Assembly: GCA_037478855.1 (NCBI GenBank)
Contig: JBBFLY010000006.1
Coordinates: 1-63,414, forward strand
Direction: 5' to 3'
DNA length: 63,414 bases
From: Rhabdothermincola sp037478855
GTDB taxonomy: Bacteria; Actinomycetota; Acidimicrobiia; Acidimicrobiales; Acidimicrobilacustridaceae
Translations under genes and position numbers: made by a program
Shown: positions 35,401 through 48,214 of the stretch, piece after piece
Layout of the letters: every line of letters starts with the position of its first letter
Position numbering within the stretch: the stretch's first letter is position 1
Notes under the pieces: model-generated
Told to the model about the DNA's origin: nothing
Database searches by the model: none
What the model saw: only the letters and a program-made list of their open reading frames with translations

Positions 35401-36639
35401 TCAGGCGACACCGACGATGATGATGGCGAGCACGAGCGACAGCGCCCCGACCAGATCCATCGTGGAGGTCATCATCGGGATGCCGTAGTTGTCGGGGTCG
35501 AGGCCCAGGCGATAGGTGGCGGCGCTGCCGTAGTAGGCGACGACGACCGCCACCGCCGTGGCCAGCAGGCCACCGAGCAGCGTGACGGCGACCATCTGCC
35601 ACGCCCCCGGGCTGGCGAGCCCGAACACCAGCGAGACCACCTCCGCGGAGAGGGCGAGCAGCGTGAACACAGGGAAGGCGAGGAGACCGATGATCGCGAA
35701 GTCGTCGCGCGCCGGCCGCTGCGGCACCGCGGACGGGGTGATCACACCGAGGTGCAGCTTCGAGGCCAGCCGGGCCGAGAGCACCCCCCCGAGGGCGCCG
35801 GTGTCCTCCAGGAAGGGGGGGATGAGCACCAGCAGGGCGGGATAGGTGAAGAACGACTCCACCCGGTGTTCGATGGTGAGGCCTGCGACGATGTCGATCG
35901 CGCCGGCGACGAGCAGCACCGGGAGGGACTCCCGCAGCACCCGCCGCATGATGTCGCGGTCGCTCCGCCAGGCGAGCACCAGCGAGCTGAGCGCGAGCAG
36001 CGCCATCAGGCTCCCGACGACGACGGTGACCCCTCCGAGGCCGACCAGGTACGTGGCGAGGAACAGGGCGGGCAGGGTCACCATGTCGCCGGACGCCGTG
36101 ACCAGCGGTGCGGCGACGTTGTCCATGTCCCAGCCGCGTCGCACCGACAGTGCGGCGACCCCGAGGGTCACCGCGAGCACCACCACCGACGACAGCACGC
36201 CCCCGACGCTCGAGATCACGAGGAAGTCCAGGAGCGAGATCGTCTCGGAGACCCCGAACAGGCTGGCCACGGTCTTGGCCAGCACTGCGAGAGCGGCGGA
36301 GATCGACAGCGTCAGCACCACGGACGCCCACAGGTTCTGACCCACGGCGGTGTCGCGCCGCCATGAGAGCCGGAAGGTGCCGGTGTGGATGAGCGTGCCG
36401 AGACGGCTGCCCAACGCACCGAAGATGTTGCCCCGCATGCCGATCGCGGCGGGGACCAGCACCAGCAGGCCGGGGAGCGACTTGAGGGTGCCGGTGATGG
36501 CCCCGAGGGTCAGACCGGCGAGGAGGTCACCCGCAGAGGAGACGAGCAGCGCAGCCAGCGCCTGCCGGAGCCCGGCAGCATCCGAGGCTGCTGCCGCCCG
36601 GACGCGCGCGACGGAGCGACGAAGGGGTCGTGCGAGCAT
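35401..36639 (-). CDS. Tandem MgtE-domain (SLC41-like) divalent cation transporter
   Basis: 412 residues consisting only of membrane domain, in two repeats. Repeat 1 has LVLVPAAIGMRGNIFGALGSR and, later, WDMDNVAAPLVTASGDMVTLP. Repeat 2 has LVLIPPFLEDTGALGGVLSAR and LDPDNYGIPMMTSTMDLVG. Each repeat thus has the MgtE pore-loop proline motif and the D-x-D-N helix. Ordinary MgtE proteins carry one such domain plus cytosolic N and CBS domains, absent here, so regulation by cytosolic Mg2+ must differ. The layout resembles eukaryotic SLC41 carriers. Co-transcribed with corA. Confidence 0.85.
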   Translation of the reverse strand: MLARPLRRSVARVRAAAASDAAGLRQALAALLVSSAGDLLAGLTLGAITGTLKSLPGLLVLVPAAIGMRGNIFGALGSRLGTLIHTGTFRLSWRRDTAVGQNLWASVVLTLSISAALAVLAKTVASLFGVSETISLLDFLVISSVGGVLSSVVVLAVTLGVAALSVRRGWDMDNVAAPLVTASGDMVTLPALFLATYLVGLGGVTVVVGSLMALLALSSLVLAWRSDRDIMRRVLRESLPVLLVAGAIDIVAGLTIEHRVESFFTYPALLVLIPPFLEDTGALGGVLSARLASKLHLGVITPSAVPQRPARDDFAIIGLLAFPVFTLLALSAEVVSLVFGLASPGAWQMVAVTLLGGLLATAVAVVVAYYGSAATYRLGLDPDNYGIPMMTSTMDLVGALSLVLAIIIVGVA

Positions 36640-36761
36640 GACGACTCGGAGGCTCCGTAGCGAGGGTGGGCACCTGGTTGATCCTATGTTGCCGGTGGTG
36701 ACCGGAGCCAGCCGCGCCGGTATCGAGATGGGACGCCGCAGCGATGGCTGAGCGGGGTCGA

Positions 36762-36793
36762 GGGCTGCGGTAGCCCGACCACTGCCGCAGCCC
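36762..36793 (-). terminator. Candidate terminator hairpin downstream of the mptB-like gene
   Basis: GGGCTGCGG and CCGCAGCCC form a perfect 9-bp stem around a 14-nt loop, in the 219-nt gap between the mptB-like gene and the tandem-MgtE gene. No T-tract follows on the minus strand. The rest of the gap holds nothing I recognise. Confidence 0.45.
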
Positions 36794-36858
36794 CCTCCCC
36801 CACGCCCGTCCTCACGCCAGACCTGGCGCGGCCACGCTCCCGACGATGCGCGGAGGGC

Positions 36859-38526
36859 TCAGCGTGCGGCCGTCGCGTGGACCACGTGCCCCGCCTCCTG
36901 CAAGGTCCCGTCAAGGTGGTGCCGGCGCACGCGGCGACCATGGGCCCAGTCGGCGATCCACTGTGCGGCGAAGCAGGCACCCACGATCAGCAGCACGACG
37001 CCGAGCGCCAAGACGTGCTGGTAGCGGCTGAGGGTCGAGACCCCTTCGACCGTGGTCGGGAAGACCAGCAGACTCACCGCGAAGACCCCCACCAGGTAGG
37101 AGGGTCGGTACCGGCCGATCCCGGCGGCGGCGAGCAGCGCGAAACCCGTCGGCAGATACCAGGGCCACACCACCGGCCCGAGGACGATGAACACGATCAT
37201 CACCAAGCCAACCGAGCGCACCAACCCGATCCGAGGGCTGCGGAACAGGATCAGCAGCGAGACCAGGCCCGCCACGGCCAAGCCGGCCAGGCGGGTGAGC
37301 GAGACCACGGTCTCCTCGTTGGCGGGGATGCCCACACCGTGCAGCAGGTCCGACAGCACGAAGCCCAAACGGGTGGTGGCGGAGAAGGTGGTCTTGACCG
37401 TGCCGGTGCCGCGAAGGTTGGTGACCCAGCCGAGGCCCGTCCCGCCGATCAGACAGAGCACCCCGACCGCCGCCATCCCCGCGGCGAGCACGCTGGCGGC
37501 CGAGGCGACCCGCCTCCTGATCGCAGCCTGCAGGGGAGGCCAGGACCAGCCGATGTAGACGAACGCGGCCGCAGCGGGGAGCTTCACCGCAGTGGCGGCG
37601 GCCACGAGCACGATGCCCAACACCCTGCGGTCGGCGCGGACCGCGGCCAACCCCAGCGCGAGGAACCCGAGCATCAGCGCGTCGTTGTGGCTGCCGCCGA
37701 TCAGGTGCAGCAGCACCAGCGGGTTGGCGATGCCGATGGCGACGGCGCTAGCCGGCGAGACGTTGTAGCTGCGGGCGATGAGGCCCACACCCACCGCAGC
37801 CATCACCACGCCGACGATGGCGAGCACCCGCATGCCGGCCAGCGCGGCGGCCGGATCGTGCCCCGTGGCCTCGACCACGACCCGACTCAAGCCGATCGCG
37901 ACCGGACCGTACGGCGCGGGTGCGTTCCGCCACACCGGATCGGCCGCGCTCATGATCTTGCCCGAGCCGAGGTACACGGGTCCGTGGGAGGTGGGGTCGA
38001 TCCCGCGGCTCGCCAGCTCGCCCTGGGCCACGTAGCTGTAGGCGTCGTTCGACAGCAAGGGCGGCCCGAACAGCAGGGGGATGCTCCAGATCGCGGCCAC
38101 CGCCGCGACCATCACCAGTCGTCGGCGCTCGCTCCAGCGCTGACGCTCGGCGCGACCGATGAGACCGACCCAACCCAGGGTGAGCAGACACACCCCGAGC
38201 AGGAAGCTGGCGCCGGCGAAGAAGGAGCTGCCCGGTGTGGGGATGCCGGGGATGGTCAGCCGCTTCGAGAACAGGTCCAGTCGCCAGACCGGTGCAGTGG
38301 CGACGATGATCAACGAACCGAGCAGCCCTGCGAGGGTTGACGCCGCGAGCACACCGTTGCGACGCAGGGCGCCGCGACCGAGGTACGGGTCCGCGAGCGG
38401 CGTGACGGGCTCGTGCGGGGTGACCTCCTCGCCCACGGGGGGACCGAAGAGCAGGGCACGCAGGCGTTCACGCCGGCGTGCGCGACTCGACGAGGATCGA
38501 GGTTCGTCTAGGACGGTCGGGTTCAC
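36859..38526 (-). CDS. MptB-like polyprenol-phosphate-mannose mannosyltransferase
   Basis: 555 residues, about thirteen membrane helices, GT-C fold. The catalytic first loop has LLSNDAYSYVAQGELA, and later GPVYLGSG, APYGPVAIGLSR, IGGSHNDALMLGFLALGLA and WPWYLPTGFALLA; this is the MptA/MptB signature set. These enzymes extend the alpha-1,6-mannan core of lipomannan from C35/C50-polyprenyl-phosphate mannose. The Arg-rich N-terminus (about 1-55) is cytosolic. A GTG with AAGG upstream starts it. Exact linkage and acceptor are inferred from family. Confidence 0.82.
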   Translation of the reverse strand: MNPTVLDEPRSSSSRARRRERLRALLFGPPVGEEVTPHEPVTPLADPYLGRGALRRNGVLAASTLAGLLGSLIIVATAPVWRLDLFSKRLTIPGIPTPGSSFFAGASFLLGVCLLTLGWVGLIGRAERQRWSERRRLVMVAAVAAIWSIPLLFGPPLLSNDAYSYVAQGELASRGIDPTSHGPVYLGSGKIMSAADPVWRNAPAPYGPVAIGLSRVVVEATGHDPAAALAGMRVLAIVGVVMAAVGVGLIARSYNVSPASAVAIGIANPLVLLHLIGGSHNDALMLGFLALGLAAVRADRRVLGIVLVAAATAVKLPAAAAFVYIGWSWPPLQAAIRRRVASAASVLAAGMAAVGVLCLIGGTGLGWVTNLRGTGTVKTTFSATTRLGFVLSDLLHGVGIPANEETVVSLTRLAGLAVAGLVSLLILFRSPRIGLVRSVGLVMIVFIVLGPVVWPWYLPTGFALLAAAGIGRYRPSYLVGVFAVSLLVFPTTVEGVSTLSRYQHVLALGVVLLIVGACFAAQWIADWAHGRRVRRHHLDGTLQEAGHVVHATAAR

Positions 38527-38609
38527 GGGTACCTTCGGGTCGGGTCCGCCTGAAGTCGAAAAGCTACCTCATGGGCCACGAACCTAGAAGGCGGACCACG
38601 GGGAGTCGG

Positions 38610-40541
38610 TCACGCCGGCTCCGGAGCTAGCAGCAGCACCGCCAGCGGCGGAAGCGTCAACGGTGCCGACGCCGGCCTCGCGTGGAACGGGACGTCTTCG
38701 GCGTCGAAGCCACCGCCGTTGCCGAGACCGCTGCCGCCATAGACCTCCGCATCGCTGTTGGCGAGCTCCACCCATCGTCCGTGCCGGGGCAGCCCCAACC
38801 GATACCCCTCACGGGGCACGGGGGTGAAGTTGCAGACCACCAGCACCTCGCGGGCACCCGGGGTGACGAACCCCCCCGGCTCGTCACGCCGAGGGAGCCG
38901 CAGGAACGACAGCACGCTCGACGCAGCGTCGGAAGCATCGATCCACTCGAAGCCGGCCGGGTCGTGGTCGAGCTCATGCAGCGCCGGCTCGCCGACCAGA
39001 AGGCGGTTCAGGTCGGTGACCCACTGCAGCATCTGCCGGTGCTCGTCCCGGTCGAGCAGATCCCAACGCAGCTCACGGTCGTGGTTCCACTCCTCCGGTT
39101 GCGCCAGCTCATCACCCATGAACAGCAGCTTCTTGCCCGGGAGGCCGAACATGTAGCCGTAGAGCAGGCGGAGGTTCGCGAACTGCTGCCAGCGGTCCCC
39201 GGGCATCTTGTGCAGGAGCGAGCCCTTCCCGTGCACCACCTCGTCGTGGGACAGCGGCAGGCAGAAGTTCTCGGTGAACGCGTAGACGGCCCGGAAGGTC
39301 AGCTCGTCGTGGTGATAGCGCCGGTACACCGGTTCCCGGGCGAAGTACTGGAGGGTGTCGTGCATCCAGCCCATGTCCCACTTGAAGCCGAAGCCCAGCC
39401 CCCCGACCTCGACCGGCCGTGAGACCATCGGCCATGCCGTGGACTCCTCAGCGAAGGTCTGGATGCCGGGGAAGTCCCGGTAGACGACCGTGTTGAGCTG
39501 CTTCAGGAAGCGCAGCGCACCGAGGTTCTCGTTGCCTCCGTACTCGTTCGGGACCCACTCGCCCTCCGCTCTCGAGTAGTCGAGGTAGAGCATGGAGGCG
39601 ACCGCGTCGACCCGCAGTCCGTCGGCGTGATAGCGGTCGAGCCAGAAGCAGGCGCTCGACAGCAGGAAGCTGCGCACCTCGTGGCGGTCGTAGTTGAAGA
39701 TCAGGCTGTTCCAGTCGGGGTGAAGACCCTTGCGCGGATCGGCGTGCTCGAACAGATGGGTGCCGTCGAAGAACCCGAGACCGTGCTCATCCGCAGGGAA
39801 GTGCGACGGGACCCAGTCGAGGATCACCCCGATGCCGTGCTGGTGGAGGGTGTCGATCAGGAACATGAGGTCCTCAGGGGAACCGAACCGTGACGTGGGC
39901 GCGAAGTACCCGGTCGTCTGGTAGCCCCACGACCCGTAGAACGGATGCTCCATGATCGGGAGCAGCTCGACATGGGTGAACCCGTGCTCGACCACGTATG
40001 CGGCGAGCAGGGGGGCGACCTCCCGGTAGTTCAGGGAGCGATGCTTCCCAGCCGCATGGCGCCACGAACCAAGGTGCACCTCGTAGATCGAGATCGGCGC
40101 GTCGAGCGCGTTGCGCGCCGCTCGTCGGGCGATCCAGGCCTCATCGCCCCACGTGTAGGCGAACCGGTGGACCCGCGAAGCCGTTCCGGGTGGCTGCTCG
40201 GTGTGGAAGGCGAACGGGTCGGCCTTGTCGACCACGTAGCCCCCTGCCCGCGACTCGATGTGGAACTTGTAGCGATCCCCGACGGAGACACCCGCGACGA
40301 CCGCCTGCCAGATGCCGGAGGAGCGCTGGGGCTCGAGCACGTCGGCACCGGGCTGCCATCCGTTGAAGTCGCCGATGACCGAGACCCGCCGCGCGTTGGG
40401 CGCCCACACCCCGAACACCGCGGTGGCCTCGTCGAGGACGTGGCAGCCGAGCTTCTCGTAGAGCCGGGTGTGCGCCCCCTCGTTGAAGAGCCAGATGTCG
40501 TCATCCGACAGGAACGCCCCCCGGGATCCCACGTCGCTCAT
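38610..40541 (-). CDS. glgB: 1,4-alpha-glucan branching enzyme
   Basis: 643 residues. A single CBM48-like N domain (VFGVWAPNARRVSVIGDFNGW) is followed by the GH13 barrel with DWVPSHFP, the nucleophile region DGLRVDAVASMLYLDYSR, FAEESTAWP and LPLSHDEVVHGKGSLL. It forms alpha-1,6 branches. The 730-residue type has an extra N1 domain, lacking here. It is the last gene of the glgE operon; its ATG overlaps the malQ stop by 4 nt. GlgB normally works with GlgE to give branched glucan. Confidence 0.96.
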   Translation of the reverse strand: MSDVGSRGAFLSDDDIWLFNEGAHTRLYEKLGCHVLDEATAVFGVWAPNARRVSVIGDFNGWQPGADVLEPQRSSGIWQAVVAGVSVGDRYKFHIESRAGGYVVDKADPFAFHTEQPPGTASRVHRFAYTWGDEAWIARRAARNALDAPISIYEVHLGSWRHAAGKHRSLNYREVAPLLAAYVVEHGFTHVELLPIMEHPFYGSWGYQTTGYFAPTSRFGSPEDLMFLIDTLHQHGIGVILDWVPSHFPADEHGLGFFDGTHLFEHADPRKGLHPDWNSLIFNYDRHEVRSFLLSSACFWLDRYHADGLRVDAVASMLYLDYSRAEGEWVPNEYGGNENLGALRFLKQLNTVVYRDFPGIQTFAEESTAWPMVSRPVEVGGLGFGFKWDMGWMHDTLQYFAREPVYRRYHHDELTFRAVYAFTENFCLPLSHDEVVHGKGSLLHKMPGDRWQQFANLRLLYGYMFGLPGKKLLFMGDELAQPEEWNHDRELRWDLLDRDEHRQMLQWVTDLNRLLVGEPALHELDHDPAGFEWIDASDAASSVLSFLRLPRRDEPGGFVTPGAREVLVVCNFTPVPREGYRLGLPRHGRWVELANSDAEVYGGSGLGNGGGFDAEDVPFHARPASAPLTLPPLAVLLLAPEPA

Positions 40542-42694
40542 GATCCCTCCACCGCCCGGCTGCGGGCGATCGCGCGGCTGCGCTCGAGCAGGGTGAGATC
40601 ATCGAGGACCGAGCGGTCACCGGCGAGCGCCGCCAGCGAGTCAGGCATGCGCTGCACCCAGTTGGGCCGGTCGAGCGGCGTGCCGGGCACGTTGTGCGGC
40701 TCGGTCGCACCCCACAGATCGTCCAGCATCACCAGCACGGCTGGCGCCTCGCTCTCTCCGAGGAACCGCAGCACCCCGCGCAGGATCCCGTGCTCACCCC
40801 CCATCTCCTCGATCATCCCCTGCTCGGTCAGGAACCGGACGAGGTTGGCAACCGAACGCTCCCGATCATCTCGCGCCAGGGCGGCCTCATGCTCGTCGAG
40901 CAGTCCCGAGCGAAGACGCCAGTCGATGTCGGTCCCCCGCACGAAGCCGGCGAAGGTCGGCGTGTCGTGGGTGTTGATCGAGGCCAGCGAGCGCGGCCCG
41001 GGCGAACCGGGCTGGGCGCTCTCCCAGCTCGGCAGCTCGAACTGTGCCACGTACATGTTCATCAGGCCGTGGCGGTCCATCGCGTCCCGGACCTCCTCGG
41101 GCACCGTACCGAGGTCCTCGCCGACGACCAGGCAGGCGTTGCGTGCCGACTCGATCGCGACCAGGGCGAACAGCTCCTCCTGCGGGTAGCGGACGTACAC
41201 ACCCTGCCTTGCGCTCATCCCCTCCGGAACCCAGTAGAGGCGGTGGAGCTGCATGGCGTGATCGAGTCGGAGCATCCCCGCCACCGCCATGTGGTGGCGG
41301 AGGCACGCCGCCAGATGGCGGTGCCCCTGAGATCGACTGGCGTCGGGGTCGAGCGGTGGGAAGCCCCAGTCCTGGCCGTCCGAGAAGAAGTCGTCGGGCG
41401 GCGCCCCGGTGCCCATCCCGGAGGCGAACAGGGTGCGGTGGCGCCAGGTGTCGTAGCCGTCACCGTGGGCGCCGACCGGGAGGTCGAGGTAGAGCCACTG
41501 ACCGCTCGAGGTCAGCTTCGTCGCCAGCTCCGTCATCTGGCGCTGCATGGCGAACTGCGCGTACCGGTGCAGCTCGACCTCCCGCTGATCGTAGTCCGAC
41601 GGCTTCAGCGTGCCGCCCCGCGCCGGCTCCGGCCACGCGTGCCATCCCGTCCCCCAGCGGTGGGCCGCGGCACGGAAGCGCGCGTAGTCCTCGACCTCGG
41701 GGTGGGTGGCGACGAAGGCTTCGAACTCGGCGGTGACCGGCCCCCCGTTGGCGACCCAGGTCTCGGCGAGCTCGGCCAGCACCCGACGCGAGAGACGGGC
41801 CTGGCCCGCGAAGTCGAAACGGGGCGCAGCCCGCAGCTCAGCCAGCTCCCGCCGCGTCTCGGGATCCTCGAGCAACGCACGGGCGCGAGCTGAGCAGGCC
41901 AGCTCCGGTACCCGCTCCACGTCGAGGTACAGCTCGTTCCAGAACTGCCGGCTGACCGGTGCGTACGGGCTCGGGTCGAACGGTCGGTCGAGGTACGCGG
42001 CGAGCAGCGGCAAGGTCGCCACGAACGAGCCGCCCAGCCGGCCGATCCAGTCTGCGAGCTCGCCGAGGTCACCCACGTCCGGCCCGAGCCCCCGCTCGGC
42101 CCGCAGGCTGTAGAGCGGGGCGAGAACACCCCAGTGCCGTTGCCCCGCCGGGAGCTCCCGAACCCGCTCCGGTGCGACGAACAGATGGACGTCGTGGCGG
42201 TCGGCGCCCACCTCGACGGCCAACCGGTGACAACCGATGGGCAGGGGCTCGTGCACCTGCGCCCGGCGAACCGATCTCGATCGACCGTCGAGGTCGTGGT
42301 GGGCCACGACCTCGAACGTGCCCAGCTCCCGATCCCAACGCTGCTCCCCGCCAGCTTCCAGCTGCACCTCGATGCGGATCGGGCCGTGGTCGATCCGGTC
42401 ATCGAGGCACAGATCGAGCACCAGCGGTCGCCCGGCCCACACCACCACCACGGGCTCGACGGGTGAGAGCACCCGCTCAACTACTCGGTGGCGCAACGGC
42501 CCGAGGTCCATCGGACCTTCGATCATGACCCCACGAGCGCGACAGACCGCGACCAACGACTCGGGATCGGCCTCGACGAGCTGGCCGGTCGTGCTCCAGT
42601 AGCGGGGCTGCAGGCCTAGCAGCTCGGCCAGCCCGTGAAGGTCCCCGGAGAGCTCGCTGTCGTTCACCGGGCCCCTCGCGCGCTCATCGCCCAC
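40538..42694 (-). CDS. malQ: 4-alpha-glucanotransferase
   Basis: About 718 residues. The N-terminal 190 residues form the beta-rich extension seen in actinobacterial MalQ. The GH77 barrel follows, with RLDHAMQLHRLYWVPEG (nucleophile Asp), VGEDLGTVPEEVRDAM (acid/base Glu) and SINTHDTPTFAGF. It disproportionates maltodextrins and recycles short glucans. The start is uncertain: GTG at 42694 or GTG at 42667 (VNDSELSGDLHGL), the latter with AGGGG nearby. It lies between the treS-mak fusion and glgB and overlaps glgB by 4 nt. Confidence 0.93.
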   Translation of the reverse strand: MGDERARGPVNDSELSGDLHGLAELLGLQPRYWSTTGQLVEADPESLVAVCRARGVMIEGPMDLGPLRHRVVERVLSPVEPVVVVWAGRPLVLDLCLDDRIDHGPIRIEVQLEAGGEQRWDRELGTFEVVAHHDLDGRSRSVRRAQVHEPLPIGCHRLAVEVGADRHDVHLFVAPERVRELPAGQRHWGVLAPLYSLRAERGLGPDVGDLGELADWIGRLGGSFVATLPLLAAYLDRPFDPSPYAPVSRQFWNELYLDVERVPELACSARARALLEDPETRRELAELRAAPRFDFAGQARLSRRVLAELAETWVANGGPVTAEFEAFVATHPEVEDYARFRAAAHRWGTGWHAWPEPARGGTLKPSDYDQREVELHRYAQFAMQRQMTELATKLTSSGQWLYLDLPVGAHGDGYDTWRHRTLFASGMGTGAPPDDFFSDGQDWGFPPLDPDASRSQGHRHLAACLRHHMAVAGMLRLDHAMQLHRLYWVPEGMSARQGVYVRYPQEELFALVAIESARNACLVVGEDLGTVPEEVRDAMDRHGLMNMYVAQFELPSWESAQPGSPGPRSLASINTHDTPTFAGFVRGTDIDWRLRSGLLDEHEAALARDDRERSVANLVRFLTEQGMIEEMGGEHGILRGVLRFLGESEAPAVLVMLDDLWGATEPHNVPGTPLDRPNWVQRMPDSLAALAGDRSVLDDLTLLERSRAIARSRAVEGS

Positions 42695-42741
42695 ATGCCA
42701 TCACGACGGCCGGGGCACCGGTTGCCATGCCCACCTGTCCG

Positions 42742-45700
42742 TCACACACCGGTGGCCAGCCGCAGATCCTCGAGCAGATGGCGTACACCCCGAATGGGGA
42801 TCGGCGCCCACCCGGGCCGACTGTTCAGCTCGTAGCGGATCTCGTAGAGCCCCTTCTCGAGCGTGTGGGCGATGAGCAGGATCCGCACGTCGTCAGGGTC
42901 CTTCGGCACGAACGGCGCGCCGTCGGCTGCTTCCAGGTACCCGGTGAGAAAGCGGATCGTCACCCAGGTCTGCCAGGCCAGACCGGCCAGCTCCAACGTC
43001 TGGCGCGCGTCCGGAGACACCAGACCCCGATCCTCGAAAGCCCGCAGCCCCACCTCCACCGCGTACTGGAACGAGCGGCACATGCCGGCCACGTCGACCA
43101 GCGCGCCACGCTTGATCCGCCGCTCGGTCGGTGAGCGCGAGGGCTCACCCTCGAAGTCGATGATGAAGAAGTCCCGACCCGAGTGCAGGACCTGACCGAG
43201 GTGGTAGTCGCCGTGAAGCCGGATGCGCGCTGCGTCGATCCGATGCGAGGTCACCTCGGAGAAGATGCCGAGGACCTGCGACTCGCAAGCGATCAGCTCC
43301 TCGGCGTCCTGGCGGGTGCGATCGTCGAGGTCGTCGAGCGCCTTCCTCAGCAGCTGGAGGGTCGGCCGCACCTGGGCCCGCATCGACTGGTAAAGCGACC
43401 GCTGGTAGAGGCTGGTGAACGGCTCGGGCGCGAACGCCTCTTCCTCGCCGCGGGCGAGCGCGAGGTGCAGCTCAGCGGTGCGCCGCCCGAGCAGCGACGC
43501 CGAGTCGAGGTAGGGCCCGATGGCGTCGGCGATGGGATCCGGTGGCATGAGCCCCACGGAGTCGACGAGGTTGCTCCACAGCGGGATCTCGATGTCGGAG
43601 TCGGACAGCGACGTGCTGGCCCGCTCATAGAACAGCCCGAGCGCGTCGAGCGTGTAGTGCCAGGCGTCGCCCTCGTTGGGGACGTACTGCGAGAGCACGG
43701 CCAGGGTGCGCGGCTCGCCCCGACCGCGGTGGTACTCCAGTGCGCCGAGCAGTGGCGCCGCGTGCGGGAAGCCGGCCCCGGTGAGATACCGGCCGATCTC
43801 GAGGTCGGGGTTCACCCCCTCCTGCGCCCGCCGGAACACCTTCATGACCACCGAGCTGCCGAACACCGCGGAGGTGTTGGACTGCTCGCTGGTCAACGGT
43901 TGGACGGAGAGGTCATCTGCCTGCGCGAGCACCCGGCGCAGCTGGGCGCTCGACCACGTGCGGATGACACCGCCGCTGCTTCCCGCGGCCCTGAACGGGC
44001 GGCGGTTCCGGAAGATGGCGAGCGCGGCGTTGAGGAACAGCGGGTCGACCAGGGCGTCGATGAGCAGCAACCGCTCGCCGCTCGATCGCACGTGCACCCA
44101 GGCGACTCCGGCGTTGGGGTTCTCGGCGATGATCGCCTCGGCCCGCCCGGCCGGGGCGACGGTGAGCGGCACCACGTAGGTCTCGGGCTCACCCTCGGAG
44201 TACTCGACCTGGGTGAGCAGTACGAACGCGCCGGGCTTGCTCTTGCCGGTCGAGAGGGGGACGACGTCGAGCAGCTCGAGGGAACGTACCGAGCGGGCTC
44301 TGCCCGCGTACCAGCGGTTCCTGACGAGGAAGCTGCGCAGCGCGCGCTCGAGGCCCTGGCGGGAACGCCCCCGGAAGAGCTGGCGCCACTCGTTGGTCAC
44401 CGTCAGCTCGGCCAGATCGTGTCCGTCATGGAATGCCGGCGATCCGTCCGTGCGCTGCGAGGTGAGCGAGAACCAGTAGAAGCCGTAGGGCCCGAGGGTG
44501 AGCTGGTACGGGCCGTCGTGGATCTGTGCGAACTCCGTGCCGCCGAACAGCTCCACCGGGATCGCCCCCCGGTACTCGTGCAGGTCGAGGTGCACGCTCT
44601 GTGCGAACCGGGAGAGGTTCGCGACGACGAGCACCGTCTCCTCCTCGTCCCTGCGGAGGAACGCGAGCACCTTCGCGTTCTCGGGGTAGAGGAACTCGAT
44701 GGTCCCGCGCCCGAACACCCGGTGCTGGGCCCGCAGGGCGATGATCCGTCGCATCCACCACAGCAGCGAGCTCGGGTTCTGGTGCTGGGCTTCAACGTTG
44801 ACGGTCTCATAGTGGTACTCGGGATCGATGATGACCGGCAGGTAGAGCTGCTGGGGGTTGGCGGAGGAGAAGCCCGCGTTGCGGTCCGGGCTCCACTGCA
44901 TCGGGGTGCGCACGCTGTTGCGATCCCCGAGGTAGACGTTGTCGCCCATGCCCAGCTCGTCGCCGTAGTAGATGACCGGTGTGCCGGGGAGCGCGAACAG
45001 CAGCCCGTTCATGAGCTCGATCTTGCGCCGGTCGTTGCCCATCAGCGGTGCCAGCCGACGGCGGATGCCGAGGTTCACCCGCATCTGCGGGTCGGTGGCG
45101 TAGGCCCGGTACATGTAGTCGCGCTCCTCGTCGGTGACCATCTCGAGGGTCAGCTCGTCGTGGTTCCGCAGGAAGAGCGCCCACTGCGCCGACTCGGGGA
45201 TGTCGGGGGTCTGCTGGAGGATGTCGATCACCGGGTGGCGATCCTCCATGCGCAGTGACATGAACAGCCGCGGCATGAGCGGGAAGTGGAACGCCATGTG
45301 GCACTCGTCGCCGTCCCCGAAGTACGCCACCGCGTCCTCCGGCCACTGGTTGGCCTCCGCGAGCAGCATGCGACCCGGGAAGCGCGCGTCGATGTGCGCC
45401 CGCAGCTCCTTGAGGAACTGATGGGTCTCGGGGAGGTTCTCCCCGTTGGTGCCCTCCCGTTCGAAGAGGTAGGGAACCGCGTCCAGCCGCACACCATCGA
45501 CGCCCATCTCGAGCCACCGGTCGACGACGCGCAGCATCGTGGCCCGCACCTCCGGGTTGTCGTAGTTGAGGTCCGGCTGGTGCGAGAAGAAGCGGTGCCA
45601 GTAGTAGGCACCGGCCACCGGGTCCCAAGTCCAGTTCGAGGTCTCGAAGTCCTCGAAGATGACCCGCACCTCGGGATAGCGGTCAGGCGTGTCGCTCCAC

Positions 45701-46109
45701 ACGTAGAACTCACGCCACCGGCTACCCGGCTTGGCTCGCCGCGCCCGTTGGAACCAGGGGTGCTGGTCGCTGGTGTGGTTCAGCACCAGCTCGGTGATCA
45801 CCCGCAGGCCCCGACGGTGCGCCTCCCGAAGGAAGCGCCGGAACGACCGCAGGTCGCCGTAGGCGGGGTTGATCCCCCCGTAGTCGGCGATGTCGTAGCC
45901 GTCGTCGCGCAGCGGTGAGGGATAGAACGGCAGGAGCCACAGCGCGGTGACACCCAACTGCTGCAGGTAGTCCAGCTTCGCGGTGAGACCGTCGAAGTCT
46001 CCGACGCCGTCGCCGTTGGAGTCTCCGAAGGCGCGCACGTGCAGCTCGTAGATGACGGCGTCTTTGTACCAGTCGGACTCCGACGGGTCGGGGCGATGGC
46101 TGTCGTCGA

Positions 46110-46113
<4 letters not shown>
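42742..46113 (-). CDS. treS: Trehalose synthase/maltokinase fusion
   Basis: About 1123 residues in two parts. Residues 1-560 are TreS, a GH13 enzyme (DSNGDGVGDFDGL, GVDGVRLDAVPYLFEREG with the nucleophile, and FLRNHDELTLEMV), which isomerises trehalose and maltose. From about 600 the maltokinase (Mak/Pep2) domain follows, with an aminoglycoside-kinase-like catalytic loop LHGDYHLGQVL and FIIDFEGEPSRS (metal-binding Asp). It would phosphorylate maltose to maltose-1-phosphate, the GlgE donor. In Mycobacterium these are separate, complex-forming proteins; fused versions are known in other actinobacteria. The ATG at 46113 overlaps the glgE stop (ATGA). Confidence 0.94.
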
Positions 46114-48122
<2,009 letters not shown>

Positions 48123-48214
48123 GACGGAGCCCTTTCTACTCGTTGTCCACCCGCCGGCGGACCGCCCGGCCGCAGGGTGGGTCGATGGGCACGGACACGG
48201 ACCTCGGCATCGGC

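Noticed and set aside
36762..36793. Riboswitch (M-box type) before the Mg2+ transporter genes
   Set aside because: The hairpin here lies behind the mptB-like gene and the transporter genes start at 36639 reading away from it; no M-box features were seen.
43183..45258. 691-codon plus-strand open frame opposite treS-mak
   Set aside because: Antisense shadow with low-complexity Arg/Glu/His text.
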